28,515 bases of DNA from Ectocarpus siliculosus (lineage: Eukaryota > Sar > Phaeophyceae > Ectocarpales > Ectocarpaceae): assembly GCA_000310025.1 (NCBI GenBank), contig FN649743.1, positions 565,408 to 593,922 on the forward strand, written 5' to 3'. The translations under genes and the position numbers were made by a program. The notes below the pieces were generated by a model that did no database searches, was not told the DNA's origin, and was given only the letters and a program-made list of their open reading frames with translations. Every line of letters begins with the position of its first letter. The stretch's first letter is position 1. Shown one piece after another: positions 1-20,300 of this stretch.

Positions 1-28
1 TCCCCCCCCCCCCCCCAACGAAACACAG

Positions 29-1430
29 CCGGTGGCCGAGTCCGCGAGATGTTCCAGCGCCGCGCCGTGACCACCCTGGCCAACGACATCGTGGTGGAGG
101 TGGGGCTCCGCCTTCTCGCCCTGTCCGCCACGGTCGTCTACGCCCTCGTGACCGGCGTCATGACCTTCGGCGCTTTCATGCGCGTCGGTGGCCCCGCCAT
201 CTTCGACGACGAAGAAGCAGCAGCGGGAGACAGCAAGGACGGCGATGGTTCCGTGGTGGACTCGGTGGAGTTCTGGTCGGTTGTGGGACCCCAGATCTTC
301 GGCGTGGTGGCCCTGGCGTTCCTGGTGTCGACGGTGCTGGAGGTGGTGCGGTCCGGGTTCAAGGCCGTGTTCGTCTGCTTCGTTCAGGTGTGTGTGTGTG
401 TGCGTGTGTGTGCGTGTGTGTGCGTGTGTGTGTGTGTGTGTACCTTTCTTGTTAGCATCGACCGCGCCAACCGGCTGCCAAATGAAAAGGCGTTAGTCTC
501 AGTGCGGGTGAAAAGGGTGTGGTGTGTGTGTGTGTGGGTGTGTGTGTGTCTTTTTTGTTGGCATCGACCGCGCCAACCGGCTGACAAATGAAAAGGCGTT
601 AGTCTCAGTGCGGTTGAAAAGGATGTGGTGTGTGTGTGTGTGGGTGTGTGTGTGTCTTTTTTGTTGGCATCGACCGCGCCAACCGGCTGACAAATGAAAA
701 GGCGTTAGTCTCAGTGCGGGTGAAAAGGGTGTGGTGTGTGTGTGTGTGGGTGTGTGTGTGTCTTTTTTGTTGGCATCGACCGCGCCAACCGGCTGACAAA
801 TGAAAAGGCGTTAGTCTCAGTGCGGGTGAAAAGGGTGTGGTGTGTGTGTGTGTGTGTGTGTGTGTCTTTTTTGTTGGCATCGACGTGGTAGCCGGGTGAC
901 TAATGACAAGACGTCGGTCTCATTGCATGCGTGTGTTTTTGTTGTTGGCATTGAACGGACTACCTGGCTCACCAATGAAAAAGTAGGCCACTCTCAGTGC
1001 GGTTGAAAACAGCAAACGCTTTGAGAGGCCAGCTCGCGTTTGTGTGTATTTGATCTATTTTTGACCATTCGCGCCGTATGTGTGTTGTCAATTACATATA
1101 ATAGCATCGAACGCGCTTAATGGCTGACAAATGAATCGACAGCAGTCTTTTCTATAACTGGGACAACAAACGCCAAGCACGCTGCTGTCGTGTGCATTCG
1201 TCTGTTTTATTTTCGTCGGCAAAAGTTCGGCAGCGGTGTCAAATGTATGATACGATGATACATGTTTTTCTTTGTTTTTGCGTTTTCTCGACTTCCCGCA
1301 GGACCCCGAGGTGCTCGCCGAGAAGCACGGACACGAGGTTCACGCCGAGCTCCAGTCGGCGTGGCAGCACATGCACGGCACCCCGCAGGGAAACGGCGAC
1401 GGGCGGTCCGCCACCGGTCAGTCGCAGTAG
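29..1430 (+). CDS. C-terminal part of a choline-transporter-like (SLC44/CTL-type) membrane protein; 5' end outside window
   Basis: Two exons are seen: about 29-387 (acceptor CAG at 26-28 after a C-rich tract, donor CAG|GTGTGT) and 1302-1430 (acceptor CCCGCAG, stop TAG at 1428-1430). They join in phase 0. Counting from the in-frame Met at 49, there is a membrane segment at about residues 19-44, an acidic Asp/Glu-rich loop, a second membrane segment at about 75-100, then a short VFVCF motif (107-111) and a hydrophilic tail starting DPEVL. Two last helices followed by an F-x-C-F/E-D-type motif and a short tail match my recollection of the C-terminus of SLC44/CTL (Pns1-like) proteins, proposed choline or solute transporters of plasma or organelle membranes. 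The frame is open upstream of Met49, so this is probably not the true start. The family call rests on pattern recognition, not on a search; the gene structure is more certain than the name. Confidence 0.6.
388..1140 (+). repeat. GT-rich minisatellite filling the last intron of the SLC44-like gene
   Basis: The intron 388-1301 opens with a (GT)n tract directly at the donor. It continues as a tandem array with a period of about 106 bp: the GCATCGACCGCGCC core recurs at about 455, 561, 667, 773 and 877, with divergent copies near 948 and 1103. Each unit has a GT-rich run, a short T-run, the core, CCGGCTGACAAATGA, and a CTCAGTGCGG segment. The middle copies are nearly identical, which suggests recent expansion. 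The same core occurs in introns near 18620 and 26150. Confidence 0.9.
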
Positions 1431-1598
1431 AGCCTGGTCGTCGTCTTCCCCCTGCCTCAAAAGCGGAAGCGGTGTGACGAATAGGCTACCGCTCGAGCAA
1501 GCATGGCACTCGTTAAGGGCCGCGGGCGGCACACTTTTGCCGAACCGAAGCAGTGTGAGTTTGCGTGCAGGCAGGCTACCGTTCGCGCGAGTGAGAGA

Positions 1599-1619
1599 CC
1601 CCCCCCCCCCCCCTTTCTC

Positions 1620-1650
<31 letters not shown>

Positions 1651-1662
1651 CTCTCTCTTTGT
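1599..1662. repeat. Poly-C tract followed by a (CT)n microsatellite
   Basis: A run of about 15 C is followed by about 45 bp of interrupted CT repeats. It lies about 170 bp downstream of the SLC44-like stop codon, in the probable 3' UTR or intergenic DNA. Confidence 0.9.
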
Positions 1663-1876
1663 CTTGCGTGTGGACGATGCTGGTACCATCGAACCACCCG
1701 CCCCAGCAGTCGTGGCTTGTTCCGGGTTGGCGGTCGAGCGCCCGCCTTCCACGCGAGAACGGCGATCGCCTTCCCTTGAATTGTGGTCGTGTGTGGTTTT
1801 TTTCGTCGGTTTGTTCTTTGTTGTGTTTTCGTTCTGAGTTGGATAATGTAGATTGCGGCGGCGGGGGGAGGAGGCA

Positions 1877-1963
1877 ATGGCGCAGCAGGGGAGCGATTAC
1901 GGCATGGAATCGCGGCCGACACCCGGCAGGGGCCTCCGCCAGAGGCAACGCTCGCGTTGCCGG
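1877..1963 (+). other. Possible isolated first coding exon (29 codons), weak
   Basis: ATG at 1877 has a good context (GGCAATGGCG) and starts an open stretch of 29 codons (MAQQGSDYGMES..., Gln/Arg-rich). It ends at a consensus-like donor, CGG|GTGAGC, in phase 0. I could not find a convincing following exon between 1964 and 4091. It could be the start of a plus-strand gene, or a chance GC-rich stretch in the 3' region of the upstream gene. Confidence 0.2.
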
Positions 1964-4091
1964 GTGAGCCATCCGCCGGCCCCCCTTCCATTTATCGTAG
2001 AAAGGATGGCGGCTTGTACATTCGCATATCGGTAAGGCCTACGTGATAGGTAGGGCGTTTTTGTTGTTGTTTTGGCACATCAGGCCTACGTGATGCCACG
2101 TGCGTAGTAGGGTTTTTCATGTTTTCGCACGTTAGGCCTATCGTGTGTGCTACGTACATAGAGTGTATTTGTGTTCTCGCGCTCGAAGCCTTCCGTGTCA
2201 TGTTGAGAAGGCGACCGACGCACCATTTCTCTCGTCGTGACGCCGAATCAAATGGAAGGTTGCATCTAGGGGGCGCCGTCGTTGCCTATCTAATCCCCAT
2301 CAAGTTTGTTCACGGGTTTAGAGCTTCGGTGCAGTTTTTTTCTTTTGTTTTATGCTACATGGGTCGTTTCGTATGTCGTTGTAATCCCCAACATTCTGGG
2401 GTCATGGGAAATTTCTGGGTATATTTTTGGCGAAGATCAAGATTCACCTTGGAAGTCTCCGGTTTCGTCACTGCCAACGATTTAATAATTTCTTTCTCAT
2501 CGAAGCTACAATACTTAGTCGATCGATGACTACTGCAGAGCTTCAACCTGGCTTTCTAAACAGGCCTGGCCGGGATAGTAATGTCAAATGCGGGGCGCAC
2601 CTTCTATGCAAGGAGTCTACAAGCAGTATCTGCTCCTGGACGCATGTATGGTGGCGTTTTAGTACGAACCCGGGGTCGCGTCGCAATCGGGCTGAGTTTC
2701 ATGAGCTCGTCCTAGGTCTGGCGTCGGGGGCACAGGGATGTTTTGTCAAGGCTGTTGGCAGCCATGTGCCCTGTCCACATCCCATTCTCCCCCACCACGT
2801 CTTGTTTGCATCCAAGTACCTTGCGTCAGTGCCAAAACGCCTTTTTCAATCCCGTCTAAGTGAGGATATATTCACGTTCAATCTGCTGACCAACAATCTA
2901 CGTATCTGTTTGCGTTCTTACTTCTCCTGTGAACTCGTGAATTCCGTCGGCGTGCTTGATTTCTTTTACGCTTTAAACCAGAGCTTGCACAGAATTTCGA
3001 TGCGGAACTCACACATCTCCTGTCAATATTGCCAAGAGTCCGTTTGCGCTCGTCATTTTGGCCTCCCAAGGCGGAACTCATTTTCGTCAATCGCGAAGGA
3101 GAGTCGTTGGCTCGTCGTTTTGACCCCTCTTTCATTCAGAACCCATCATCTTATATCTACATGCGCAAAGGAAGTGTTTTTCGCTCGTCTTGGCCTCTGC
3201 TTCCGACACGCCCACTACTGTACGACGACTGATGCGGGGAACGTGGGGTTGCTTTCAACCTTAACCATCGTCGCCGTCGCCCCCTTGCAGCGCGCTTGTC
3301 CCGATCTTCGAGCACACCGAAATCGTCTACAGACTCTATGCATACTAACCGTTGAACTCTGCTCCATCTATAGACTACACACGTCCTCGCACGAGTGTTT
3401 CTATCCCGACTACATACCACGACGTTCTTTTATCGTCATCCCTTGGCGGCACCCCCTCCAGCCTTGGTAACCGCCCGTCCCGTACATACACAACCTACGC
3501 TGACGCCGCTGAAGGCGAACCCCTCCATCGAGTGCCGCAGGCAGAGGGATACAACAGGTACATAAGTGTCGTCTCGTCGGCATGTTCTTTTCGCTCATCT
3601 TAGCAAACTGCTGTGCCTACGAGCAATAGGCTAACGCATTAGACAAGCCTTTGGGTTAAGCCTTTGGGTTATTGCCCCTTGCCATTTTGCTAAGCGTGAA
3701 CCGCCGTCTTCCAAAGTCTTTCCGCTCATGGTCACAGGCTGTGCCGACGAGCGTGAACCGTTGGGTTCTTCCAAGCCGAATGAGACATTTCCACCACGAC
3801 ACCCCACACGAGCACGGACTACATAGCACGAACGGGAAGAGCGCTGCGTGTGTCAAAGAAGTGCTGAGGCATGGCCCCTGCTAAGTATGACGGTCGGTGC
3901 GTTGGAGGGCGCGTCTGCATAGCCGCCCTCGAAGAAAAATAGGCGGGCTTCGGTCAGCAACGGCCATTGTTGGTTGATTCACCGGTGGAATTTGCGAGGA
4001 TGACACACCACCGGTGGAAGCTGCGACAACGACCACCATAGAATACAAAGCTGCTGCACGACCGACGAGTGAAAGATTTTGCGACCTCTAG
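1964..4091. other. Stretch without a supported gene (between convergent genes)
   Basis: This stretch is less GC-rich than the exons. It contains a long open frame (2427-3470, plus) whose translation has no recognisable domain and no splice-site support. It also has a short direct repeat of AAGCCTTTGGGTT at about 3645-3670 and several loosely similar 'TTTTCGCTCGTC' stretches. It may be a decayed dispersed element; nothing firmer can be said. Confidence 0.5.
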
Positions 4092-12498
<8,407 letters not shown>

Positions 12499-14130
12499 GC
12501 CTGGAAACGGCAGGACGAGCGAGGTGAATCGACTTCAGTATTTTTCGACGTACAGGTAGCGGGGGTCAACAACGCCAGCTACATGGCGCCGGTGAAATTG
12601 CTGGGCACAGGCTGAACCACCAAGTCATTCTCTACGTGGAATAGCGCCGGTCCCTCTGACTAGTGCCAGTCGATTCGTCGGGTCCATACCGTTTTGATTG
12701 AGGGTCCACTACTACTGCTGTGTGTTTCACAAGCACCGAACGACCTTGTAAGGCGAGGGTCTGTCGCATGAGGTTCGGTATCACATTGTTCTAGCCTACA
12801 GTACATCTATTCTGGTGTCTGGATGCAGATTGCTCAGGCCCTCTATTGTATACGAAGTACAAATTAATCTGTTCATTGGCTCCTTTTCCCGGCACACCAT
12901 AATGCCCTCTGCCGGCATTGTATTCGCCCTCTGAACCACATAGAACGAGTGTTACTTATGGCAGCCGGAGGTCAGGTGTAGGCTCTATGCGGACGGCTGG
13001 CCATGGTGTCGGACCGCCTTCGCGCGATTGTTAAGTTCATGAGTAAAGAGAACAGGGGATTAAGACCCTATTCCCCAACCCTACTCTAACTTTCCCGATT
13101 GTACGTAACGCTTTATCCAATATGTTTACATAATACGAAAAACCGTGCGAAGGATGCTGCTGCGGTGTCGCCGATCTGTACCTGGAAAAGTCATGCACGT
13201 AATGGTCTTGCTCAAGAGCGTAGAGTAGGCGATCATCTCCTCCATCTGTTCTGCGGCAGCAGATGACGCTCCGCCCCCCATGGTGTCGTGTCGTCAATTG
13301 TCAGGATTCTACAAAAAACAGCAGAGAAGGGTCGTCCACCCAGATGTATTGTTGTTCTCCTTACCCTGGAGAGGGAAGTGGAGATCATGACACATGTATG
13401 TGCGAAATCTTGAGGTACAGCCGTGTAGGTTGTGCGATATAACCAAACACAAATACCACACCGCATGGCGTTCACAGATCACCTTTGACCAGATAAGTGC
13501 CTATCAACTCAGGTCCTACCCCCAGCTCATACGGCGAGTACCTATACGACAGCAGTAGTACATGGCATGCACATAGAACACTGCGGTGCGCCGGAGATCC
13601 ACAACAACAGCGACAGACACATTTTCATGCGTGCTGTGCTTTGGGTGATATGCCAAGAGATGAGAACGACACAGTTCGACGCAACGCCCAACGTTAGTTT
13701 TGTTCATTCGCAGCAATCGAGTTCACAAGGCGCTACAACGCTGTCGATGGCGCGTCTCTCTCTGCTGTGACAGCCTACCCGGAGCATGGTATTCTGAGGC
13801 ATGGAAGTACCTGGATACCCGATGTTGTTGTGGAAGATATTTTTCCGCACGCGCTGTTGTCGGTGCCTCCGCATGCATCAAGACAGCACTGCCATCGTGA
13901 CGCTCCTGTCCCTGGCCGTGTAGGTTTGGCAATGGTGCATTGCTAGTGGATGAGCGCAGGGGAGAGAGACAACAAGAGAAAGATCGCCACCGGTGCGGGT
14001 CAAAAGATCCTAGAGGCTCCGCAAACCCGTATCTGGGACATGACATGGGATGTAGAAGTTGTCGTTGTTTTAGCCGCGGGTCCCCCGATGCTGGCCGTGC
14101 GGTCGCAAACATTAAACTCTACTTACCGCC
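12499..14130. other. Divergent intergenic region between the ankyrin/U-box gene (minus) and clpP (plus)
   Basis: About 1.6 kb separates the proposed start codons of two divergently transcribed genes, so both promoters and 5' UTRs should be here. I see no convincing TATA box. The region holds one copy of a dispersed repeat (13041-13135). An upstream 5' exon of the ankyrin/U-box gene could still be hidden here, because the acceptor-like TTTCCAG sits just before its ATG. Confidence 0.5.
13041..13135 (+). repeat. Dispersed repeat, copy 1 (telomere-like CCCAACCCTA stretch)
   Basis: GAGTAAAGAGAACAGGGG is followed by CCCCAACCCTACTCTAAC, CCCGATTGTA and CTTTATCCAATATGTTT. The same order of blocks occurs at 25437-25533. 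It lies in the divergent intergenic region. Confidence 0.65.
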
Positions 14131-17100
14131 ATGAGGACAGCAGCAGCTTTCGTTTCCCTGTGGGGCCTCGCCTGCCAGCAGCATGTGTGCGGCTTCGTGG
14201 TGAACAACCCGGCGCTCAGACAAAGGAGCTCACACGGCGCCGCCGCGCGAGCAACTTCAGCTCTCAGCATGAAGGCCGGCCCTAACCCCAAGGTGAGGAC
14301 AGGACGCTGCCGCCTGCTGCAGCAGCCGTACAGCAGTCGACAACATGCGTGGGGGTAGGGCGGTACCAACTACTACTCCACCCCGGCAGGAGAGGTGTTG
14401 CTTTGATCGTGAGGCCCTTGCGCCATGGCGTGCTGCAGCAGTACACACAGATACGCCAGGTTTGGTTGGGTCGGGGTTGCGGTCTGTGTGTGCAACGTGT
14501 CAGCGGCTGTGCGCTGCGCGCTGACCTAAGGGCTCGTACCTCTGGCGTATCGATGGAGAGCGGGACACACATGAATCAGCTACCTGCGACGAAAGGAAGC
14601 ATGGTCGTGGCGAGCTTGGTACCCGATCCTCCACCACTCAACTTGGCATTTCGGCTGGTCTTGAGGCGGCGATAGATGACTTGCATGTTTTCGGAAAAAA
14701 CTCCTCAGCAGCACTCTTGAAGACAACCGACAACATGAGTTTTACATGTTTCGCAGGCGACAGCAGTGAATTTTAGCGCCGAGATGCCGGCAGTGAGCGT
14801 GTTGCTGCTGACTGCTTGATTCCGGTTGCTGAATCGCGGGCGCATCATTGTACTTACACCAGCTCGCACATGAAAAGCTGGTTTGTTGCTGCCCCATGCG
14901 CTGCAAAATGTTTCAAGGTGCAAGCGTCGAAGGTTACTCTGTAGATCTCCATGTACCGTACACGAGGAACAAACCGGCTCACGCCGACTCTTCAGTTTGT
15001 TTTTGTAGCAGCAACAGACCTACCCTCAGGAAGACACGTGTCGCTACAGCAGTAGCTCGCTGTCGGAGGAGGTCGCCATGCGTGTTCAAAGCCAGTTGAT
15101 CTTAACAACATGACTTTGGATACCCCACGATGACAACTCTGGCTTCAAAGCATAGGCGGCATTCCCCCCATCTTGTGCACACACACCCGGGTACCCGTCA
15201 CACCCCGCTGGAGCGTTGTTGCTCCAAAGCTGTACAGAGGCCGCCGCTTTTGTTTGACCCTACGGATCAACTGGCACCTGAATATGGATCATTTTCAAGC
15301 ACGGGTTCATGCCAACTTTTCATTTTTTGTTCTTGTTGTTGCGTTCTTGGCTTGGCCGCCAATTGAGATGGTTTTGTTGCCGGGGAAAACTTGCAGGACG
15401 CCTTCTTATCGGCGAGACATGTTCCCACAGCTCTCGTGTTCCATGCCAGCTGCGTGTTCCATGGGCCTTGCTTTATACGCGGTGGGAGTGTTGGTCAACC
15501 TGGGGAGACTCTGTGGGGGAGGTATACCATTGGCGTGAAAAAAATCACCGCGAGAGTCGCCTGTTGCAGCCGGGAACGGTTTCAGTTCCAAGGTTTTGCG
15601 GGCAGCCTTGCTCTTGTTTGTTAGAAAGAAAAAGCAACACGGGTCGAGGACATGGCTTTCTTGGCACCACTTGGGTGCCAAGCCGTGGCCTGTGTGAGGG
15701 AGGAGTATGGGGGTCATGGCCCCGTGTTCTCAAGCTGACTCTTTATTGTCAACGAGAATTGGCTGGCCCGATGGAGTCTTTCACGAATGGCGTATGTAGG
15801 TACTCCCCCCCCCGCGTACACGAAAATCCACATGAAGACAATGCCTCTGACCACGTTACCACAGCGTGCTCCCGCCGTGATGGTCGGATGTACATGAACC
15901 CTTGAAGGCGTTACGCACCACGTTTGTAGGCTTGCTTGAAGCCTATTTTGATTGCCGTGGGATCTGTGTGGGGCCAGAGTTGTTAGTTAATGTTTTTGCA
16001 AAAGCAACAATCCGCGTGGAGAGTTTGCCCGCCGATATTTCCCCTATTCCCCGTGTACACCCGTGACCACAATTTCAGATGGATTCTTGCTTTTGCAAAA
16101 ACATACCTGCCCCACACAGATCCCACAGCAATCACAATAGGCGTCCAACAAGCCTGCAGCTGTGGTGCGTACAGCCTTGACGGTTTCGTGGCGATCCGAG
16201 GGAGCACGTTGTGGTGACGCGATCTTTCTGTAAATTTCGTGTGCGGACAGGCACCTGCCAACCGCGACCGTCGGGCAAGCTCCTGTTGACCGTACGAGTC
16301 AGTCCCAGCTCCGTCCACACACTGCAGAGGGGCCGAAAACACACACAAGACTGGTGCAGATGCTTCACCAAACGGCGCACCTTTGCCTTCATCTTCTTTT
16401 GGACGGACAAGGCGTGGTGGCCCTACCCGATCAGTCCCGCCAGCACACTAAAACAACGATCTGGCTCGTGCGTTTCTTTTGTGCATCAACTTGATAGCTT
16501 GAGCATTCGCGGCTTCCCGAAGTAGAGGCGGAGTAGTACCGGCGGTGCCACCAGCTCTCTTCGTTGGGCATCCTCTCACATCCTAGACAAACCATCAAGA
16601 TTATCGTCTTGTCTTCCTTGAAAGGGCGGTTTCCCTCCCCTCACTGCAAACTCTTCAGCACATCCCTTCCGACTGCGGGTATATCTCGAACGGGTACAAT
16701 AGCTTTCTGTGAGACTATGCTTACTTTATCAACAAAGGGCGCGAGGCTCTCCCGCAGCAAGACTGACGCCTTTTCTTTGGTATGCCGGTTGGAACGATGG
16801 GCGCTACGTACAGCTCAAGACACACACGTGCATGTACACGCTCCGCTTGAATTAGCTTCGATCTTTGCTGCACAGCTGGACGGAGAGCGTACTCACGCTC
16901 TCGCTCGCAAGCCCCTCCCCCCCCCCCCCCCCCCCCCCNNNNNGCCCCCCCCCCCCCCCCCCCCCCCCCGTCAATGACCGTTATTTTTTTCATCAACAAC
17001 TTGGTGTCTACATCGGAGACGATGATGGTGATGAACGCGAAACCTTACTTCCCCCCCCCCGCCGCCGCTGCCGACCGTTCTTCATCTTGTTATACAACGC

Positions 17101-17354
17101 CTGACAGACGTGGTACCCGCACTCGGTGTCCATGATGCCCAGCCCGGACGACCCGCCGGAGGTTGACCCTCGCCGCAAGTGAGACTATTACAGAGGCTCG
17201 TGGCCCCCCCTTGGCTTGTCTTCCATTGTCTGTTTGCCCTGGCCGGAGCAAGCAAATGTTCTTGTACGTGGTTTGTGTGGCCTTTTCAGGTGTCGGGGCA
17301 GGAGGAGGGGTGCGATTATGGAAGAGAAGTGGGCGGCGGCAGTAGTAGTATGCA

Positions 17355-17389
<35 letters not shown>

Positions 17390-20300
17390 CAGATAATTTT
17401 ATAGTTTCGCGTGACCCTAGCCCACACGAAACGAAACAACACTCCGCCGCACCAACAAGAGCAACGTAGCAGCAGCAGCAGCAGCATCAACAGCAGCAGC
17501 AACACAACATGCCTGAACCAAGCCCAACACGAAAACTAACTTGCCATCCGCAGGGACCCCGACCGGCCGGCCGAGGCACCCCCGGTGCGCATGCCCGTGG
17601 TGGACGTGGGGGGCAGCCAGATGGACGTTATCTCGAGGCTGCTCAAGGATCGCATCCTTCTTTTGGGGCAGCAGGTGGGTGGGGCGGGGCGGGTAGGGGT
17701 GGGGGTCGACGGTCATGGCTGGCAACGACCGCTTGAAGCAAAGGCAGAGGGCGCGTTTTGTTTCTGGCCTATCGATGAGAATGCTTACTTTGCGATGCCA
17801 GCTGATGCATGCGTCAAGTGTGTGTGTACGCGGAGAGGGCGTGTAAACTGGCGGGACAACACACACACGCACACATCGATGTTGCATATGTTTGTATCGA
17901 TCGTATCGGGTGATGCGTCTCCAATCGCTAGAATGTTGGCTCACTCCGGTTGGCTGGTGTCACGATATCCAATGGCGTGGAGGCGCTGGTGGGACTGCTA
18001 TTTACCGCTGATCGGAGAAGATCGAAAACCTCCAAGTCGATGATGCGCAAATTTTGGAGAACGATCGATCAGAACTAAAATAGCAGGTCACCACCCTTTG
18101 GTTGCTGCCTCGAGGGTGCTTGACCAATTTAACACGACGTTGTGCGATCATGTCTTTTGCCCGGAGTGAGGGTTCTCGACTACCAACAAAATATTCTTCT
18201 GGACGACCATTAGGGTTACCATAGAAAAAATAACCAGAGGCCATCAAAAAATGCGGTAACCTGGTTGCCGAGCTTACGAAGTGATCGGCTTGTTTCTCAA
18301 CGTCGTTGGCAAGTGACGAACACCGAGGGGGGGGGGTGTACTCATAGTCGTGCATGCCATAGTCGTTAGGGGTCTGGAATCTAGTCTTGGCCCATCCACA
18401 CGCACGCACGTGCTCGTTCCGATTGCGTCCCACCGCGTGGAGCAGGTTAACGACGAGGTCGCGAACGTGCTGGTGGCGCAGCTGCTGTACCTCGCCAACG
18501 ACGACCCCGACAAGGACATCACCCTCTACATCAACTCCCCGGGGGGCTCCGTGTCTGCGGGCATGGCCATCTACGACGCGATGCAGGTGGGTGTGGTTGT
18601 TGTTGTTGTTGTTGATGATGTTGGTTGTTTGCATCGACCTCCGTGCCGTGTATCTCGGCTGACCGATGAACAGACACAAGTTTCGGTGCGGCTTTTGTCG
18701 AGAAGTGTTTCTGAAGGCACGTGGTTCATCCCTACCTCCTCCTCCTCCTCCTCCTCCTCCTCCTCGTGGTTGTCCTTATCCTCATCGTTGTCCTGTTGCT
18801 CTCATCAGTCGGATGGTGTCGATTATCGATTATTTTCGACGGGTGTGGTTACGTGTGTGCCTGTTATTCATCCGTTGTCCCTCGATTTACGTTGCTGCTT
18901 GTGTCACTGTTTTTTTGCGGATGACCCTTCTCAGTGGTGTTTGGCGAACGGGTTGGTAGAGTCACACCCATCAACAACTTTGCACTCGCAACATCATGGC
19001 TGCCATAATCGCAAACAACGGTGCACCAACCTCGGCCACTCCCCTCTTCAACACAGCCTTCCTTCGTGCTTGGTGGTGTTATCTTACTAATCGACCGGTG
19101 TTTCTCGTCAATAAAGTATCTACAGAATTTTTCTCCACTTCACTGATGGGATCAATCGACCTATCAGTATTTTTTATTTATTGCATCCCCTCCCGACCGT
19201 CTCACTGTTTGCTGCACTCCGCCACCTCCGTTTCAGTTCACCCCTTTTCTTTCCACCCTGTTGTGTTTCTATCCCGCACTCCGTTGGATTTCATCCCTTG
19301 CCGTTCATACCCGTTCTGGTTCATCCCGCTCTGTATCCCTCACTATTTCATGCCGTTCTGATCCATCACGTATATGTACACCGTTACATCCCGTTTATTT
19401 CCGTGTGCCATTTCAGTACGTGCCGTGCGATGTGTCTACCGTGTGCTTCGGCACGGCGGCGTCTATGGGGGCCTTCCTTTTGGGCGCGGGGGCTAAGGTA
19501 CGACAGATAACTGGTTACTTTCTCCTTTTCAATTTATGCGAGGTTTTGGTTACCGACTGTTGTTCGTCCCGATGGCGTCGATATTCTAAATCAGATTACT
19601 GCAAAGCAAGCGTGTCGTCCCCACGCTGCCTCAATCATGTGTTGCTGTTGTTCACACCGATTTTGTCAATCGAGTTCTACAAATGCGAGGTTTTTGTTTT
19701 TTCATACAACCGATTTTGTTCTTTCCCATGGTCTGTCTTGAATCGAACCTCTGAAAAGCAAGCCTGTCGTCCCCACGCTGCCTCAATCGCGTGTTGCTGT
19801 TGCTCACACCGATTTCTTAATTCGAGTTCCTGTGTTTCCGTCCCAGCTCTGTCCAAGCGTCCAACGTCGCATTGGTTGGGCTGCTTTTAGAGTGTTCAAC
19901 TCAACGGCGGTGTCATTGTCGCACACGGTGGTACTGTAGTATTCCTCGGTATGGTAGCCGTTACATCGTTTGAGGAAGTGGTGATGGAGGTCTGAAAGGC
20001 AACGTTGTACCTTTTCTTAGACTGGAAGTTGGCACGATTCACCGACAACATGAGTTCATAGCGCCCCGTTTTTCGTCCTCTTCTGCCCCCCCCCCCCCTC
20101 ATATTCCTCTTTCTCCCCATCATCTCCCCCCCTCCCTCGTTCCTCCCGTTCAACGTTCCGCTGCTCTATCGTTGGTTAACGCCATCCCCTACTTTCTATT
20201 TCTCGGCTCGTTCCTTTGGACTTGTCTGTTCAGGGCAAGCGCCGATCGTTGCCGAACGCGCGCATCATGATCCACCAGCCCCTGGGAGGGGCTCAGGGGC

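Noticed and set aside
1239-1991. Minus-strand open frame of 250 codons
   Set aside because: It is antisense to the last SLC44-like exon and contains the (CT)n microsatellite as Arg/Glu repeats.
2427-3470. Long plus-strand open frame of 347 codons
   Set aside because: It has no recognisable domain and no splice or start-context support, and its composition is like the surrounding non-coding DNA. A frame this long can occur by chance in stop-poor sequence.
17188-17505. Ala/Leu-rich minus-strand frame over CAG repeats
   Set aside because: It is the antisense of CAG arrays in clpP intron 2, with no domain and no splice support.
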